From the NCBI RefSeq assembly GCF_036127095.1, contig NZ_CP108006.1:1860001-1924000 (forward strand): DNA of 64,000 nt, written 5' to 3'. Shown here piece by piece: positions 37,721 through 47,090 of the stretch. Below the pieces are notes generated by a model that had not been told where the DNA came from, searched no databases, and was given only the letters and a program-made list of their open reading frames with translations. A program made the position numbers and the translations under genes. Numbering within the stretch: the stretch's first letter is position 1; each line of letters starts with the position of its first letter. This stretch comes from Streptomyces sp. NBC_00335. GTDB lineage: Bacteria > Actinomycetota > Actinomycetes > Streptomycetales > Streptomycetaceae.

Positions 37721-39124
37721 ATGGGATTAGCAGGCAGTACGGAGATACCGCGGCTGGAGGGCGCCCCGCTGCTCGGGTCGCTCGCCGACCTGAAGTCGGA
37801 CGCCCTCGGTACGTATCAGCGGGCGCGGCACCGGCACGGTGACGTCGTGCGGATCACGGCCGGTCCGCCGGGGCTGCGCACCGAACTGCACTGCGTGTTC
37901 TCGGCGGAGGGGGCGCAGCAGGTACTGGCCTCGCAGGCGGCCAACTTCCGCAAGGACAACGCCATTTACCAAGAGGTCCGCGACGCCCTCGGCAACGGCC
38001 TGCTCACCAGTCAGGACGAGGACTACCTGCGCCAGCGGCGACTGGTCCAGCCGCTGTTCACCAAGCGCCGGGTGGACGGGTACGCCGACGCGGTGGCGAC
38101 CGAGACCGCTGCCACCCTCACCGCCTGGGAGGCGGCCCGGGACGGGGTGGTCGACGTCTCGGACGAGATGATGACCCTGGCGCTGCGCGCCGTGGCCCGG
38201 ATCCTCTTCGGCACCGACGTGGACGCCACCGCCGACGTCGTGGACCGGTGCTTTCCGGTCATCACCGCCTATGTGATGCGCCGCGGCTACTCCCCCGTCA
38301 ATCTCCCCCGCGACTGGCCCACTCCGGGCAACAAGCGGGCGGCCGCCGCGATGGACGAGCTGTACGCGGTGTGCGACGGGATCATCGCCGAGCGCCGCAG
38401 CGCGGGAGCGGGAGCGGGTGGGAGTGAGAGCAAGGGCGAGGGCGAGGTCGAGGGCGAGGACCTGCTGTCGCTGCTCGCCGCCGCGAGCAGCGCGGACGAC
38501 GGGGAGTTCGACGCCACGGAGTTGCGCGAACAGGTACTGATCTTCCTGCTCGCCGGGCACGAGACGACCGCCACCTCGCTCGCCTTCTCCCTCCACCTGC
38601 TGGCCCGCCATCCCGATCTCCAGGACCGGGCCCGCGCCGAGATCGCCGCGGTGCTGGGCGACCGTACGCCCGGGGCCGCCGATCTCGACCGGCTCCCGTA
38701 CCTCACCCAGGTGCTCAAGGAGGCCATGCGGCTCTATCCCGCGGCCCCCGTCCTCGGCCGCCGCTCGGTCGACGCGGCCGAGGTCGACGGGCACACCATC
38801 CCGGCCGGCGCCGATGTGATCGTGGCGCCCTGGGTGATCCACCGCCACCCCGACTACTGGCCGGACCCGGAACGCTTCGACCCCGACCGGTTCACCCCGG
38901 AGGCCGAGGCGGCCCGGCCGCGGTACGCCTGGCTGCCCTTCGGCGGCGGTCCGCGCGCCTGCATCGGACAGCACTTCTCCATGCTGGAGTCGGTGATCGC
39001 ACTGGCGATGCTGCTGCGGACCTACGAGTTCGAGGCGGTGGACACCGAGGTCCCCGTCGTCGCCGGGATCACCCTGCGCACCACCGGTCCGGCGCGCTGC
39101 CGGATCCGTCGCCTGAAGGGCTGA
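37721..39124 (+). CDS. Cytochrome P450
   Basis: All P450 landmarks are present in 467 residues: the I-helix AGHETTATSL, the ExxR helix KEAMRLYP, the PERF-type segment DPERFDPDRF, and the heme loop FGGGPRACIGQHF with the thiolate Cys414. The N-terminus lacks a membrane anchor, so it is a soluble bacterial P450 needing ferredoxin and reductase partners, which are not next to it. The sequence style, with LPFGGGPRACIGQ and AAPVLGRRSVDAAEVDGHTI, is of the long class related to eukaryotic CYP4 and CYP102 heme domains rather than the short CYP105 type. The ATG at 37721 is preferred; in-frame starts back to 37640 exist. The substrate is unknown. Confidence 0.92.
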   Translation: MGLAGSTEIPRLEGAPLLGSLADLKSDALGTYQRARHRHGDVVRITAGPPGLRTELHCVFSAEGAQQVLASQAANFRKDNAIYQEVRDALGNGLLTSQDEDYLRQRRLVQPLFTKRRVDGYADAVATETAATLTAWEAARDGVVDVSDEMMTLALRAVARILFGTDVDATADVVDRCFPVITAYVMRRGYSPVNLPRDWPTPGNKRAAAAMDELYAVCDGIIAERRSAGAGAGGSESKGEGEVEGEDLLSLLAAASSADDGEFDATELREQVLIFLLAGHETTATSLAFSLHLLARHPDLQDRARAEIAAVLGDRTPGAADLDRLPYLTQVLKEAMRLYPAAPVLGRRSVDAAEVDGHTIPAGADVIVAPWVIHRHPDYWPDPERFDPDRFTPEAEAARPRYAWLPFGGGPRACIGQHFSMLESVIALAMLLRTYEFEAVDTEVPVVAGITLRTTGPARCRIRRLKG

Positions 39125-39175
39125 AGGGCTGAAGGGCACGCGGGCGGCCTGGGGGACGGGCCGCCCGCCTCGGGG

Positions 39176-40738
39176 TCAGCCGCCCGCCGCCGGTGTGTGG
39201 TTGCCCTGGAGGCGGGCGAGGTCCGAGGGCCGCACCTGGATGACGAAGAGCGCGATCAGCGCCGTGACCAGGGTGAACGCGGCCGCCGCCACGAAGGCGG
39301 CGCTGACGCCCGAGGTGAGGACCTGGTCGCTCCAGGGCTTCGGGTACTGCTTGGTCTTGGCGAAGAAGAGCTTCTGCTCGGGGGTGGCGGTGCGCAGGAA
39401 CGAGCCCGCCTGATCCCTGGCCTCGTTGCGGCTGGCCGTGCCGAAGACCGTGACCAGGATGGACAGGCCCAGCGAGCCGCCCACCTGCTGCATCGCGTTC
39501 AGCAGTCCCGAGGCCGCGCCCGATTCCCGGTCGGGGACGTTCGAGAGGGCCATCAGGGTCAGGGACACGAACTGCATGCCCATGCCGGCGCTGAAGAGCA
39601 GCATCGGTCCCAGGATGCTGCCCAGGTACGTCGAGTGAATGTCGGTCTGCGTGAGCCAGGCCAGTCCGGCGGCCGAGAACAGGGAGCCGGCCACCATGAA
39701 CGGTTTGGGCCCGAACTTCGGCAGCAGCTGGGAGGTCATCCCCGCCGTCACCGCGATCATCGCGCTGACCGGCAGGAAGGCGAGCCCGGCCCGCAGCGGG
39801 CTGAAGCCCAGCACGTTCTGCACGAACAGGGTCAGGAAGAAGAACATGCCGAAGATCGCGCAGGCGAAGAAGAGCATGATCGCGTACGTACCGGCCCGGT
39901 TGCGGTCGGCGAACATGTGCAGCGGGGTGATGGGCTGGGGCGAGCGCCGTTCGTTGACGACGAAGAGGGTCAGCAGGACCACCGCCGCCGCGAAGGAGCC
40001 GAGCGTCAGCCCGTCCAGCCAGCCGTCCTGGGACGCGCGGATGAAGCCGTAGACCAGCGCGACCATGCCGAGGGTGGAGAGCAGGGCGCCCGCGAGGTCG
40101 AAGTGTCCGGGCCGGCGCGCGGATTCGCGGATCACCTTCGGGGTGACCAGGGCGATCAGCAGGGCGATGGGGACGTTGACGAAGAGCACCCAGCGCCAGT
40201 TCAGCCACTCCACGAGCACCCCGCCGGCCAGCAGCCCGATCGCGCCGCCGCCGGCCGAGACGCCGGCGAACACCCCGAAGGCCCGGTTGCGTTCCGGGCC
40301 TTCGCGGAAGGTGGTGGTGATCAGCGCGAGGGCGGTCGGCGAGGCGATGGCGCCGCCGACGCCCTGGAGGGCGCGGGCGCCCATCAACTGGCCGGAGTTC
40401 TGGGCGAATCCGCCCAGGAGCGAGGCCAGGCCGAAGAGCAGGACGCCGAAGACGAAGACGCGCCGACGGCCGAGGATGTCGCCGGTGCGGCCGCCGAGGA
40501 GCAGCAGGCCGCCGAAGGTGAGGGTGTAGGCGTTGACGACCCAGGACAGGCTCTCGGTGGAGAAGTCGAGTGCGGTCTGGATGTGCGGCAGCGCGATGTT
40601 CACGATGGTGATGTCGAGAACGACCATGAGCTGGCAGGAGGCGAGCACGAGCAGAGCTAGTCCGTGACGGCCTTCATTGCCTTGGACCTTGCCGTCGGTC
40701 CCGGTGCTGGTACTGCTCGGCGTAGCGTTCGGGTCCAC
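39176..40738 (-). CDS. MFS drug exporter, DHA2 (EmrB/QacA) family
   Basis: The 520-residue protein has about fourteen transmembrane segments. DHA2 hallmarks are LDITIVNIALPHIQTAL in helix 1, WVVNAYTLTFGGLLLLGGRT with GDILGRRRVF between helices 2 and 3, and the antiporter motif GGAIGLLAGGVLVEWLNWRWVLFVNVPI. The start is a GTG at 40738 with no clear ribosome binding site. It is divergent from the S9 peptidase gene. It should expel toxic cations or drugs; nothing ties it to the peptidase except the shared promoter gap. Confidence 0.9.
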   Translation of the reverse strand: MDPNATPSSTSTGTDGKVQGNEGRHGLALLVLASCQLMVVLDITIVNIALPHIQTALDFSTESLSWVVNAYTLTFGGLLLLGGRTGDILGRRRVFVFGVLLFGLASLLGGFAQNSGQLMGARALQGVGGAIASPTALALITTTFREGPERNRAFGVFAGVSAGGGAIGLLAGGVLVEWLNWRWVLFVNVPIALLIALVTPKVIRESARRPGHFDLAGALLSTLGMVALVYGFIRASQDGWLDGLTLGSFAAAVVLLTLFVVNERRSPQPITPLHMFADRNRAGTYAIMLFFACAIFGMFFFLTLFVQNVLGFSPLRAGLAFLPVSAMIAVTAGMTSQLLPKFGPKPFMVAGSLFSAAGLAWLTQTDIHSTYLGSILGPMLLFSAGMGMQFVSLTLMALSNVPDRESGAASGLLNAMQQVGGSLGLSILVTVFGTASRNEARDQAGSFLRTATPEQKLFFAKTKQYPKPWSDQVLTSGVSAAFVAAAAFTLVTALIALFVIQVRPSDLARLQGNHTPAAGG

Positions 40739-40807
40739 TTTTTCGACGCTAAACCCGTCACGGGGGTGACACCACTCGAACGGCCTAGACTATGTGGCAC
40801 ATGGTAT

Positions 40808-40824
40808 GTGGTATTTCACATGAC
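40808..40824. promoter_or_regulatory. Operator F: collagen/hydroxyproline regulon site before the S9 peptidase
   Basis: GTGGTATTTCACATGAC agrees with the pepP site GTGCAATTTCACATTAC at 14 of 17 positions. It lies 12 bp before the peptidase ATG. A second palindrome ATGTGGCACAT (40792-40802) stands just upstream. The site links this prolyl peptidase to the GntR-controlled island to its right. Confidence 0.6.
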
Positions 40825-40835
40825 ACACTGATTCC

Positions 40836-42935
40836 ATGGACCGCATGGATGACTTCCTCAGGCTCTCCGCGAGCACCGCCCGCTTCACCTACGGCGCCCC
40901 GCGCGCCTTCTCCTTCGGGGACGAAGGCCGGCTCCTCTGGTTCCTCCGCTCCACCGGCCCCACCGATCCCTTCGACAGCCTCTGGGTCCTGGACACCGCC
41001 ACCGGCGCCGAAACCCGGCTCGCCGACCCCCGCGAACTGTCCCCCGAGCCGGGGCCGCTCCCCCTCGTCGAGCGCCGGCTGCGCGAACGCTCGCGGCTCG
41101 TCGCCGCCGGGATCGGCTCGTACGCGCTCTCCGCCGACGGGCTCACCGCGCTGTTCGCGCTCTACGGGCGCCTGTACGAGGTCACCCGCGAGGCCGGCGC
41201 CGGAGCGCCCGCGCAGCCCAAGGAGATCCCCACCGCCGGTCCCGTCTTCGACCCGCGCCCGAGCCCCGACGCCTCGCGCATCGCCTACGTCACCGACGAC
41301 GCCCTCCACACCGTCCCCGGCGGCCGGGTCAGCCCCGACGACGGAGCCCGCTGGGGCGTCTCGGAGTTCGCCGCCGCCGAGGAGCTGGACCGGCACCGGG
41401 GGCACTGGTGGTCCCCCGACGGGGAGCGCCTGCTGGCCGCCCGCGTCGACGAATCCGCCCTCCAGCGGCGCTGGTTCGCCGACCCGGCGCACCCGGAGCT
41501 GCCGGCCGAGGACTTCGCGTACCCCGAGGCGGGCGGCCCCAACGCCGACGTGCGGTTCTGGGTGCTCGGACCGGGCGCGGACAACGCCGTGCGGCTCGAC
41601 TGGGACACCGAGACCTACCCGTACGTCTCCGACGTGGAGTGGCCCCCGAGTGACACCGTGCCCCCCGAGATCCTGCTCACCGTGCAGGACCGGCTCCAGC
41701 AGAACGTCCTGCTGCTCTCCGCCGACCCGGACACCGGGCGCACCCGGGAGCTGTCGCGCACCACGCACCCCCAGTGGGTGGACCCCATGCTCCCCGGCAC
41801 CCCGGCGCGGCTGGCCGACGGCCGGATGCTCACCTCGGCCGACACCCCCGGCGGGGCGGCCCGCGCGCTCGCGCTGGACGGCGTACTGCTCACCGGGGAG
41901 GGGCTCCAGGTCCGCAAGGTGGCCGGCACCCACGGGAACCGGCTGCTGATCGAGGCCGCGCTGCGCGACCCCGCCGAGCAGCAGGTGCTCCTGCTGGATC
42001 CGGACACGGGCGAGCTGACCCCGCTCGCGGACGGGCCCGGGGTGCACGCCGTCCAGTCCGCCGCCGGGGCGCTGCTGCTGACCTCCGCCGACGCCGACGG
42101 CATCCGGCGCGTCCTGCGCACCGCCGACGGGCGGGAGTTCGCACCCGTCGACCTGTCGCAGCCGCTGCCGTACCGGGTGGTCCCGGTGCTGGAGCGGGTC
42201 ACCGAGCACGGGGTGCCCACCGCCCTGGTGCTGCCGCGCGGGCACGTCCCCGGCACGCGGCTGCCCGTCCTGATGGACAGCTACGGCGGCCCCGGCATGC
42301 AGGACGTCAGCGCCGAGCCGCGCCGCTGGCAGCACCGGCAGTGGTGGGCCGACCAGGGCTTCGCCGTGGTCACCGTCGACAACCGCGGCACCGCGCACGT
42401 CTCCCCGCGGTTCACCCACGCCATGTTCCGGGGCTTCTCGGAGGTCACCCTGGAGGACCAGGTCGCCGCCCTGCAGGCGCTCGGGGCGCGCCACGCCGAC
42501 CTCGACCTGAACCGGGTCGGCATCCGCGGCTGGTCGTACGGCGGGTACCTGTCCGCGCTCGCGGTGCTGCGCCGCCCGGACGTCTTCCACGCGGCGGCGG
42601 CCGGGGCCGCGCCGACCGACTTCCGGCAGTACGACACGGCGTACACCGAGCGGTACCTGGGTCTGCCCCAGGCGCACCCGGAGGTGTACGAGCGGGACAG
42701 CCTGCTCTCCGACGCGGCGGGTCTGAGCCGGCCGCTGCTGCTGGTCACGGGGCTGGCCGACGACAACGTCCACCCCTCGCACACCTTGCGGCTCTCGCAG
42801 GCCCTGACCGACGCGGGCCGCCCGCACCAGCTGCTCGCGCTGCCGGGCGTCACGCACATGACCCCGGGCGGGGTGCGCGAGAAGGTCATGGCGCTGGAGC
42901 TGGAGTTCTTCCGCAAGGAGCTGGGCCTGGTCTGA
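40836..42935 (+). CDS. S9 family peptidase (prolyl oligopeptidase / dipeptidyl peptidase IV type)
   Basis: The 699-residue cytoplasmic protein has an N-terminal beta-propeller (about residues 1-440) and a C-terminal alpha/beta hydrolase. The nucleophile is Ser567 in GIRGWSYGGYLSAL, with Asp in TGLADDNVHPSH and His in LPGVTHMTPGG as the rest of the triad. EFAAAEELDRHRGHWWSPDG carries the Glu pair that holds the substrate N-terminus in DPP IV enzymes. It should remove Xaa-Pro dipeptides or cut after proline, useful for collagen peptides. There is no signal peptide. An operator like those of the hydroxyproline genes lies upstream, and a strong terminator follows. Confidence 0.92.
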   Translation: MDRMDDFLRLSASTARFTYGAPRAFSFGDEGRLLWFLRSTGPTDPFDSLWVLDTATGAETRLADPRELSPEPGPLPLVERRLRERSRLVAAGIGSYALSADGLTALFALYGRLYEVTREAGAGAPAQPKEIPTAGPVFDPRPSPDASRIAYVTDDALHTVPGGRVSPDDGARWGVSEFAAAEELDRHRGHWWSPDGERLLAARVDESALQRRWFADPAHPELPAEDFAYPEAGGPNADVRFWVLGPGADNAVRLDWDTETYPYVSDVEWPPSDTVPPEILLTVQDRLQQNVLLLSADPDTGRTRELSRTTHPQWVDPMLPGTPARLADGRMLTSADTPGGAARALALDGVLLTGEGLQVRKVAGTHGNRLLIEAALRDPAEQQVLLLDPDTGELTPLADGPGVHAVQSAAGALLLTSADADGIRRVLRTADGREFAPVDLSQPLPYRVVPVLERVTEHGVPTALVLPRGHVPGTRLPVLMDSYGGPGMQDVSAEPRRWQHRQWWADQGFAVVTVDNRGTAHVSPRFTHAMFRGFSEVTLEDQVAALQALGARHADLDLNRVGIRGWSYGGYLSALAVLRRPDVFHAAAAGAAPTDFRQYDTAYTERYLGLPQAHPEVYERDSLLSDAAGLSRPLLLVTGLADDNVHPSHTLRLSQALTDAGRPHQLLALPGVTHMTPGGVREKVMALELEFFRKELGLV

Positions 42936-42961
42936 GGCCGGGCAGATCCCGGAACGACGGC

Positions 42962-42996
42962 AGGGCCCCGGAGCGAGATCATCGCTCCGGGGCCCT
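42962..42996. terminator. Bidirectional terminator between S9 peptidase and ABC operon
   Basis: AGGGCCCCGGAGCGA (42962-42976) pairs perfectly with TCGCTCCGGGGCCCT (42982-42996) across a 5-nt loop. It lies between two convergent transcription units. Confidence 0.92.
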
Positions 42997-43039
42997 CCCC
43001 GTTGCCCGGGTTCCCCGCCGGTCACCCGGGCGCCTGCGG

Positions 43040-44071
43040 CTACGCCAGGTGACAGGCCACCTCACGGGAGGCGACCGTCCGCAGCAGCGGCCGTTCGGTG
43101 CGGCAGATCTCCTGCGCCACGGGGCACCTGGGGTGGAAGGTGCAGCCGGGGGGCGGGGCGGCCGGACTCGGCGGATCGCCGAGCAGCACGATCCGCTCGC
43201 GCCGCCGCTCCGCCGCCGGGTCGGGCAGCGGTACGGCGGACAACAGCGCCCTGGTGTACGGGTGCTGGGGGTTCTCGTAGAGCGACTTCTTGTCGCCCAT
43301 CTCCACGATCCGGCCGAGGTACATGACGGCGACCCGGTCGCTGACCCGTTTGACGACGGAGAGGTCGTGCGCGATGAACACGTAGGCCAGGCCCAGTTCG
43401 GCGCGCAGCCGCTCCATCAGGTTGACGATCTGCGCCTGCACGGAGACGTCGAGCGCCGAGACCGGCTCGTCGGCGATGATCAGCCGGGGGCTGGTGGCGA
43501 GCGACCGGGCGATCCCGATGCGCTGCGCCTGGCCGCCGGAGAACTCGTGCGGATAGCGGTCGATGTGCTCCGGGATCAGTCCGACGAGCTCCATGAGCTC
43601 GGCGGCCCGGCGGCGGGCGTCCGCCGCGCTCGAACCCTGCACCAGCAGCGGGTCGGAGATGATCCGGGCCACCGTCTGGCGGGGGTTGAGGGAGGAGTGC
43701 GGGTCCTGGAAGACCATCTGGAGGTTCCGCCGCAGGGGACGCAGGGCGCTCTGGGAGAGCCGGCTGATGTCCTTGCCGTCGAACTCGACGCTTCCGGAGG
43801 TCGGTTCCAGCAGCCGGACCAGCATCCGCCCGGTGGTGGACTTCCCGCAGCCCGATTCTCCTACGAGGCCCAGGGTCCGGCCGGCCTCCAGGTCGAAGGA
43901 GACCCCGTCGACGGCGCGCACGGGCGCCCCCCGGCGCCCGGTCGCGGACCGCTTGCCGGGGAAGGACATCGTCAGGTCGCGCACCCGCAGCAGCGGGGGC
44001 GGGTCCTCCCCGCGGGCCGCCGGGATCCGGTCGGTGCGGGCGGCGGTGTGCGGCTGGTTCGTCGTGGTCAT
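43040..44071 (-). CDS. Oligopeptide ABC transporter ATPase, OppF/DppF type
   Basis: A 343-residue ATPase with Walker A GESGCGKSTTGR, the signature FSGGQAQRIGIARSLA and Walker B LIIADEPVSALD. The C-terminal oligopeptide extension has the cysteine cluster CTFHPRCPVAQEIC that binds an Fe-S cluster in this family. The ATG at 44071 overlaps the preceding stop (ATGA), coupling it to the DppD-like gene. It powers peptide uptake with the other four subunits coded just upstream. Confidence 0.93.
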   Translation of the reverse strand: MTTTNQPHTAARTDRIPAARGEDPPPLLRVRDLTMSFPGKRSATGRRGAPVRAVDGVSFDLEAGRTLGLVGESGCGKSTTGRMLVRLLEPTSGSVEFDGKDISRLSQSALRPLRRNLQMVFQDPHSSLNPRQTVARIISDPLLVQGSSAADARRRAAELMELVGLIPEHIDRYPHEFSGGQAQRIGIARSLATSPRLIIADEPVSALDVSVQAQIVNLMERLRAELGLAYVFIAHDLSVVKRVSDRVAVMYLGRIVEMGDKKSLYENPQHPYTRALLSAVPLPDPAAERRRERIVLLGDPPSPAAPPPGCTFHPRCPVAQEICRTERPLLRTVASREVACHLA

Positions 44072-45102
44072 CGGGTCACCTCCCGGACGGCGCCCGCGAA
44101 GTGGCAGGCGGATTCGCGGCCGGCGTCGCCGTAGGGTCGCAGTTGCGGCCGCACCGTGGCGCAGCGCTCGCGGTCCGCGTCGTCGGCCGCGGCGGCCACG
44201 GGGCAGCGCGGGGCGAAGGCGCATCCCGGGGCCGGGGCGAGCAGGGAGGGCGGGGAGCCGGGGATGGCCCGCAGCGGCTCCTCGTCGGCGTCGTCCAGCC
44301 GGGGCAGGGAGTCGAGGAGCCCCCGGGTGTAGGGGTGCGCCGGATCGGCGAACAGGTCGTCCACCGGGGCCTGTTCGGCGGCGCGGCCGCCGTACATGAC
44401 GAGTACCTCGTGGGCGACCCGGGCGACCACGCCCAGATCGTGGGTGATCATGACGACGCCGAGTCCGCGCTCCTGCTGGAGACCGGCGATCAGCTCCAGG
44501 ATCTGCGCCTGCACGGTGACGTCGAGGGCGGTGGTGGGCTCGTCGGCGATGAGCAGGTCGGGCTCGCACGCCAGCGCCATGGCGATCATCGCGCGCTGGC
44601 GCATGCCGCCGGAGAACTGGTGGGGGTACTCCCCCGCCCGGCGGGCGGGTTCGGGGATGCCGACCTCGCCGAGCATGTCGACGGCGCGCCGTTTCGCGGC
44701 GGCCCGGCCGGCCCGGAAGTGGACCCGGAAGTGCTCGGCGATCTGCTCGCCGACCGTGTAGTAGGGGTGCAGGCTGGACAGCGGGTCCTGGAAGATCATG
44801 GCCATCTTGCGGCCGCGCAGCTTGGAGAGCTCCTTCTCGGACTTGGTGGTCAGCTCCTGTCCGTCGAGGGCGATGGAGCCGCCGATCTCGGCGCCCCGGT
44901 GCAGGCCCATCACGGCGAGGGAGGTGACGGACTTGCCCGATCCGGACTCGCCGACGATCCCGAGCGTGCGGCCGGCCTCGACGGTGAAGCCGAGGGAGTC
45001 CACGGCGCGCACGGTGCCGCGCGGGGTGGTGAAGGTGACCTGCAGGTCCCGGACTTGGAGCAGCGGGGCCGCGGGGGCCGCGGCTTCGTGAGGAGGAGCC
45101 AT
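44068..45102 (-). CDS. Oligopeptide ABC transporter ATPase, OppD/DppD type
   Basis: The 344-residue protein has Walker A GESGSGKSVTSLAV, signature FSGGMRQRAMIAMALA and Walker B LLIADEPTTALDVTVQAQI, followed by the family's Cys-containing tail CAFAPRCPVAAAADDADRERC. It forms the ATPase pair with the DppF-like protein. The ATG at 45102 shares one base with the stop of the permease gene. The name DppD is by order and motif; the peptide range is unknown. Confidence 0.93.
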   Translation of the reverse strand: MAPPHEAAAPAAPLLQVRDLQVTFTTPRGTVRAVDSLGFTVEAGRTLGIVGESGSGKSVTSLAVMGLHRGAEIGGSIALDGQELTTKSEKELSKLRGRKMAMIFQDPLSSLHPYYTVGEQIAEHFRVHFRAGRAAAKRRAVDMLGEVGIPEPARRAGEYPHQFSGGMRQRAMIAMALACEPDLLIADEPTTALDVTVQAQILELIAGLQQERGLGVVMITHDLGVVARVAHEVLVMYGGRAAEQAPVDDLFADPAHPYTRGLLDSLPRLDDADEEPLRAIPGSPPSLLAPAPGCAFAPRCPVAAAADDADRERCATVRPQLRPYGDAGRESACHFAGAVREVTR

Positions 45103-46088
45103 CAGTACCTCACCCTCGGGTCGATGACGGCGTACAGGAGGTCGACGGCGAGGTTCGCGACGACGATGAAGAAGGCGGCCAGCAGGGTGACCCCGAGCAC
45201 GACGGGCTGGTCCGAGCTGACCAGGGCCCCGTAGAACAGCCGCCCGATGCCCGGGAGTCCGAAGATGGACTCGGTGATGACGGCTCCGGCGAGCAGGCCG
45301 CCGAGGTCCATGCCGAAGATGGTGAGGATCGGGGTCATCCCGGAGCGCAGTCCGTGTTTGACCACGACGGTGCGCTCGGGCATCCCCTTGGCGCGGGCGG
45401 TACGGATGTACGGCTCGGCCATCGCCTCGATCATCGAACCGCGGCTCTGGCGGGCGTACATGGCGGCGTAGAGCAGGGCGAGCGCGGTCCAGGGCAGGAG
45501 CAGGTTGCCGGCCCAGGCCAGCGGGTTGTCGGTGAAGGCCTGGTAGGTGGGGTAGGGCAGGAGCCCGGCGATCCGGATGACTCCGTAGATGAGCATCACG
45601 GAGGTGAAGTACACGGGCAGGGAGGCCGCGGCGACCGCGCCGACCATGAGGACCTTGTCCGTGGCCGTGTCCTTGCGCAGGGCGGCGGTGACTCCCGCGC
45701 CGAGTCCGAGGACGAGCCAGAGGACGGCCGCGCCGACGGCGAGGGAGGCGGAGACCGGGAGCCGGTCCATGAGCAGGTCCCATACGGGCAGGGAGTTCTC
45801 GTAGGAGTAGCCCAGGCAGGGGAAGTCGCACTGGACGGCGTACTGGCCGGTGCCCAGGGTGCGTCCGGTGAAGATCCCGGTGAGGAACTCGCCGAACTGC
45901 CGCCACAGCGGCCGGTCCAGGCCGAGGTACGCGCGTACGTCGGCCAGCCGCTCGGCGCTGCAGGTCTTGCCGCAGGCGGCCGCGGCCGGGTCGGAGGGGA
46001 GCACGTAGAAGATGAGGAAGGTGACGGCGGCGATGGCCAGGAGGACGCCGGCGAGGGCGAGCAGCCGGCGTGCGAGGTAGAGGATCAC
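45102..46088 (-). CDS. Oligopeptide ABC transporter permease, OppB/DppB type
   Basis: A 328-residue membrane protein with six predicted helices, the N-terminal helix typical of DppB (LARRLLALAGVLLAIAAVTF) and the EAA-like loop RTARAKGMPERTVVVKHGLR. The large loop after the first helix holds four cysteines (Cys39, Cys43 and two near residue 90), probably outside the membrane, which is unusual. Its start overlaps the DppC-like stop by 4 bp. Confidence 0.92.
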   Translation of the reverse strand: MILYLARRLLALAGVLLAIAAVTFLIFYVLPSDPAAAACGKTCSAERLADVRAYLGLDRPLWRQFGEFLTGIFTGRTLGTGQYAVQCDFPCLGYSYENSLPVWDLLMDRLPVSASLAVGAAVLWLVLGLGAGVTAALRKDTATDKVLMVGAVAAASLPVYFTSVMLIYGVIRIAGLLPYPTYQAFTDNPLAWAGNLLLPWTALALLYAAMYARQSRGSMIEAMAEPYIRTARAKGMPERTVVVKHGLRSGMTPILTIFGMDLGGLLAGAVITESIFGLPGIGRLFYGALVSSDQPVVLGVTLLAAFFIVVANLAVDLLYAVIDPRVRY

Positions 46089-47068
46089 GTCCGGCCGCCC
46101 CTCGGGTCGAGGATGTCGCGCAGGGCGTCGCCGAGCAGGGTGAAGGCGAGGACCGCGAGGAAGAGGAAGAGGCTGGGGATGACGAAGTACATGGGGTCGG
46201 TCTCGTAGAAGGCCACGGACTCGGCGATCATCTGGCCCCAGGAGGGGGTGGGCGGGCGGACGCCCACGCCGAGGTAGCTGAGCGCGGCCTCGGTGCTGAT
46301 CATGCCGGGGATGAGCAGGGTGGTGTAGGCGATGACCGGGCCGGAGACCCCCGGGAGGATGTCGCGGGTCAGGATCCGCCAGGAGCTCGATCCGCCGACG
46401 CGGGCGGCGTCCACGTACTCGCGGTGTTTGAGCGAGAGGGCCTGCCCGCGGACGACGCGGGCGACGCCGGGCCAGCCGAAGACGCCGATGACGACGGTCA
46501 TGAGGACGATGCGGTTGACGTCCTTGGCCACCGACAGCATCGCGATCATGAAGATGAGGGACGGGAAGGACATCGTCAGGTCCATCAGCCGGGACAGGAC
46601 GGCGTCGGTGCGCCCGCCGAAGTAGCCGGCGGCGATTCCGGCGGCGGTGCCCGTCACGACCACGATGGCGGTGGCGGCGAAGGCGATGAGGAGCGAGACC
46701 TGGGCGCCGTGGACGACGCGGGCGAACAGGTCGCGGCCGCTGACGGGTTCCACGCCGAGCCAGTGCTCGGGGCTGATCCCGCCGAAGGAGCCCAGCGGCT
46801 GGCCGCCGAGGTAGGGGTCGATGGCGGACTTGTCGAACTCGTCCGGGGACCAGCCGCCGAGCGCGCCCAGCCAGGGGGCGGTGACGGCCATCAGGACGAA
46901 GAGCAGGACGACGCAGAGACTGACGCGGACGGCGGGGCGGCGGCGGAGTTCCCGCCGGGCGAGCTGCCAGGGGCTGCTGCCCGGGGGGACGGTCCCGGCC
47001 GGTGCGCCGTCCGGGGCTGCCGGACGGGCGGCGCCCGGTCCGGCAGCGCCCGGTGCGGTGGTGGTCAT
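46085..47068 (-). CDS. Oligopeptide ABC transporter permease, OppC/DppC type
   Basis: The 327-residue protein has an N-terminal hydrophilic tail, the OppC_N segment (WQLARRELRRRPAVRVSLCV), six helices and the loop AARVGGSSSWRILTRDILPG. The externally placed DPYLGGQPLGSFGGISPEHW with GVEPVSGRDLFARVVHGAQ is the usual OppC signature. It pairs with the DppB-like permease and overlaps it by 4 bp. The gene follows the binding protein after 22 bp. Confidence 0.92.
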   Translation of the reverse strand: MTTTAPGAAGPGAARPAAPDGAPAGTVPPGSSPWQLARRELRRRPAVRVSLCVVLLFVLMAVTAPWLGALGGWSPDEFDKSAIDPYLGGQPLGSFGGISPEHWLGVEPVSGRDLFARVVHGAQVSLLIAFAATAIVVVTGTAAGIAAGYFGGRTDAVLSRLMDLTMSFPSLIFMIAMLSVAKDVNRIVLMTVVIGVFGWPGVARVVRGQALSLKHREYVDAARVGGSSSWRILTRDILPGVSGPVIAYTTLLIPGMISTEAALSYLGVGVRPPTPSWGQMIAESVAFYETDPMYFVIPSLFLFLAVLAFTLLGDALRDILDPRGGRT

Positions 47069-47090
47069 GGTGTCAGGGGCCCCCGCGTCC

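Noticed and set aside
37721..40738. P450 plus exporter as part of the isonitrile cluster
   Set aside because: They are separated from it by a protease remnant, a toxin-like gene and several unrelated genes, and lie on different units.
39176..40835. DHA2 exporter as member of the collagen regulon
   Set aside because: It shares the promoter gap, but the operator lies next to the peptidase start and a drug exporter has no place in the pathway.
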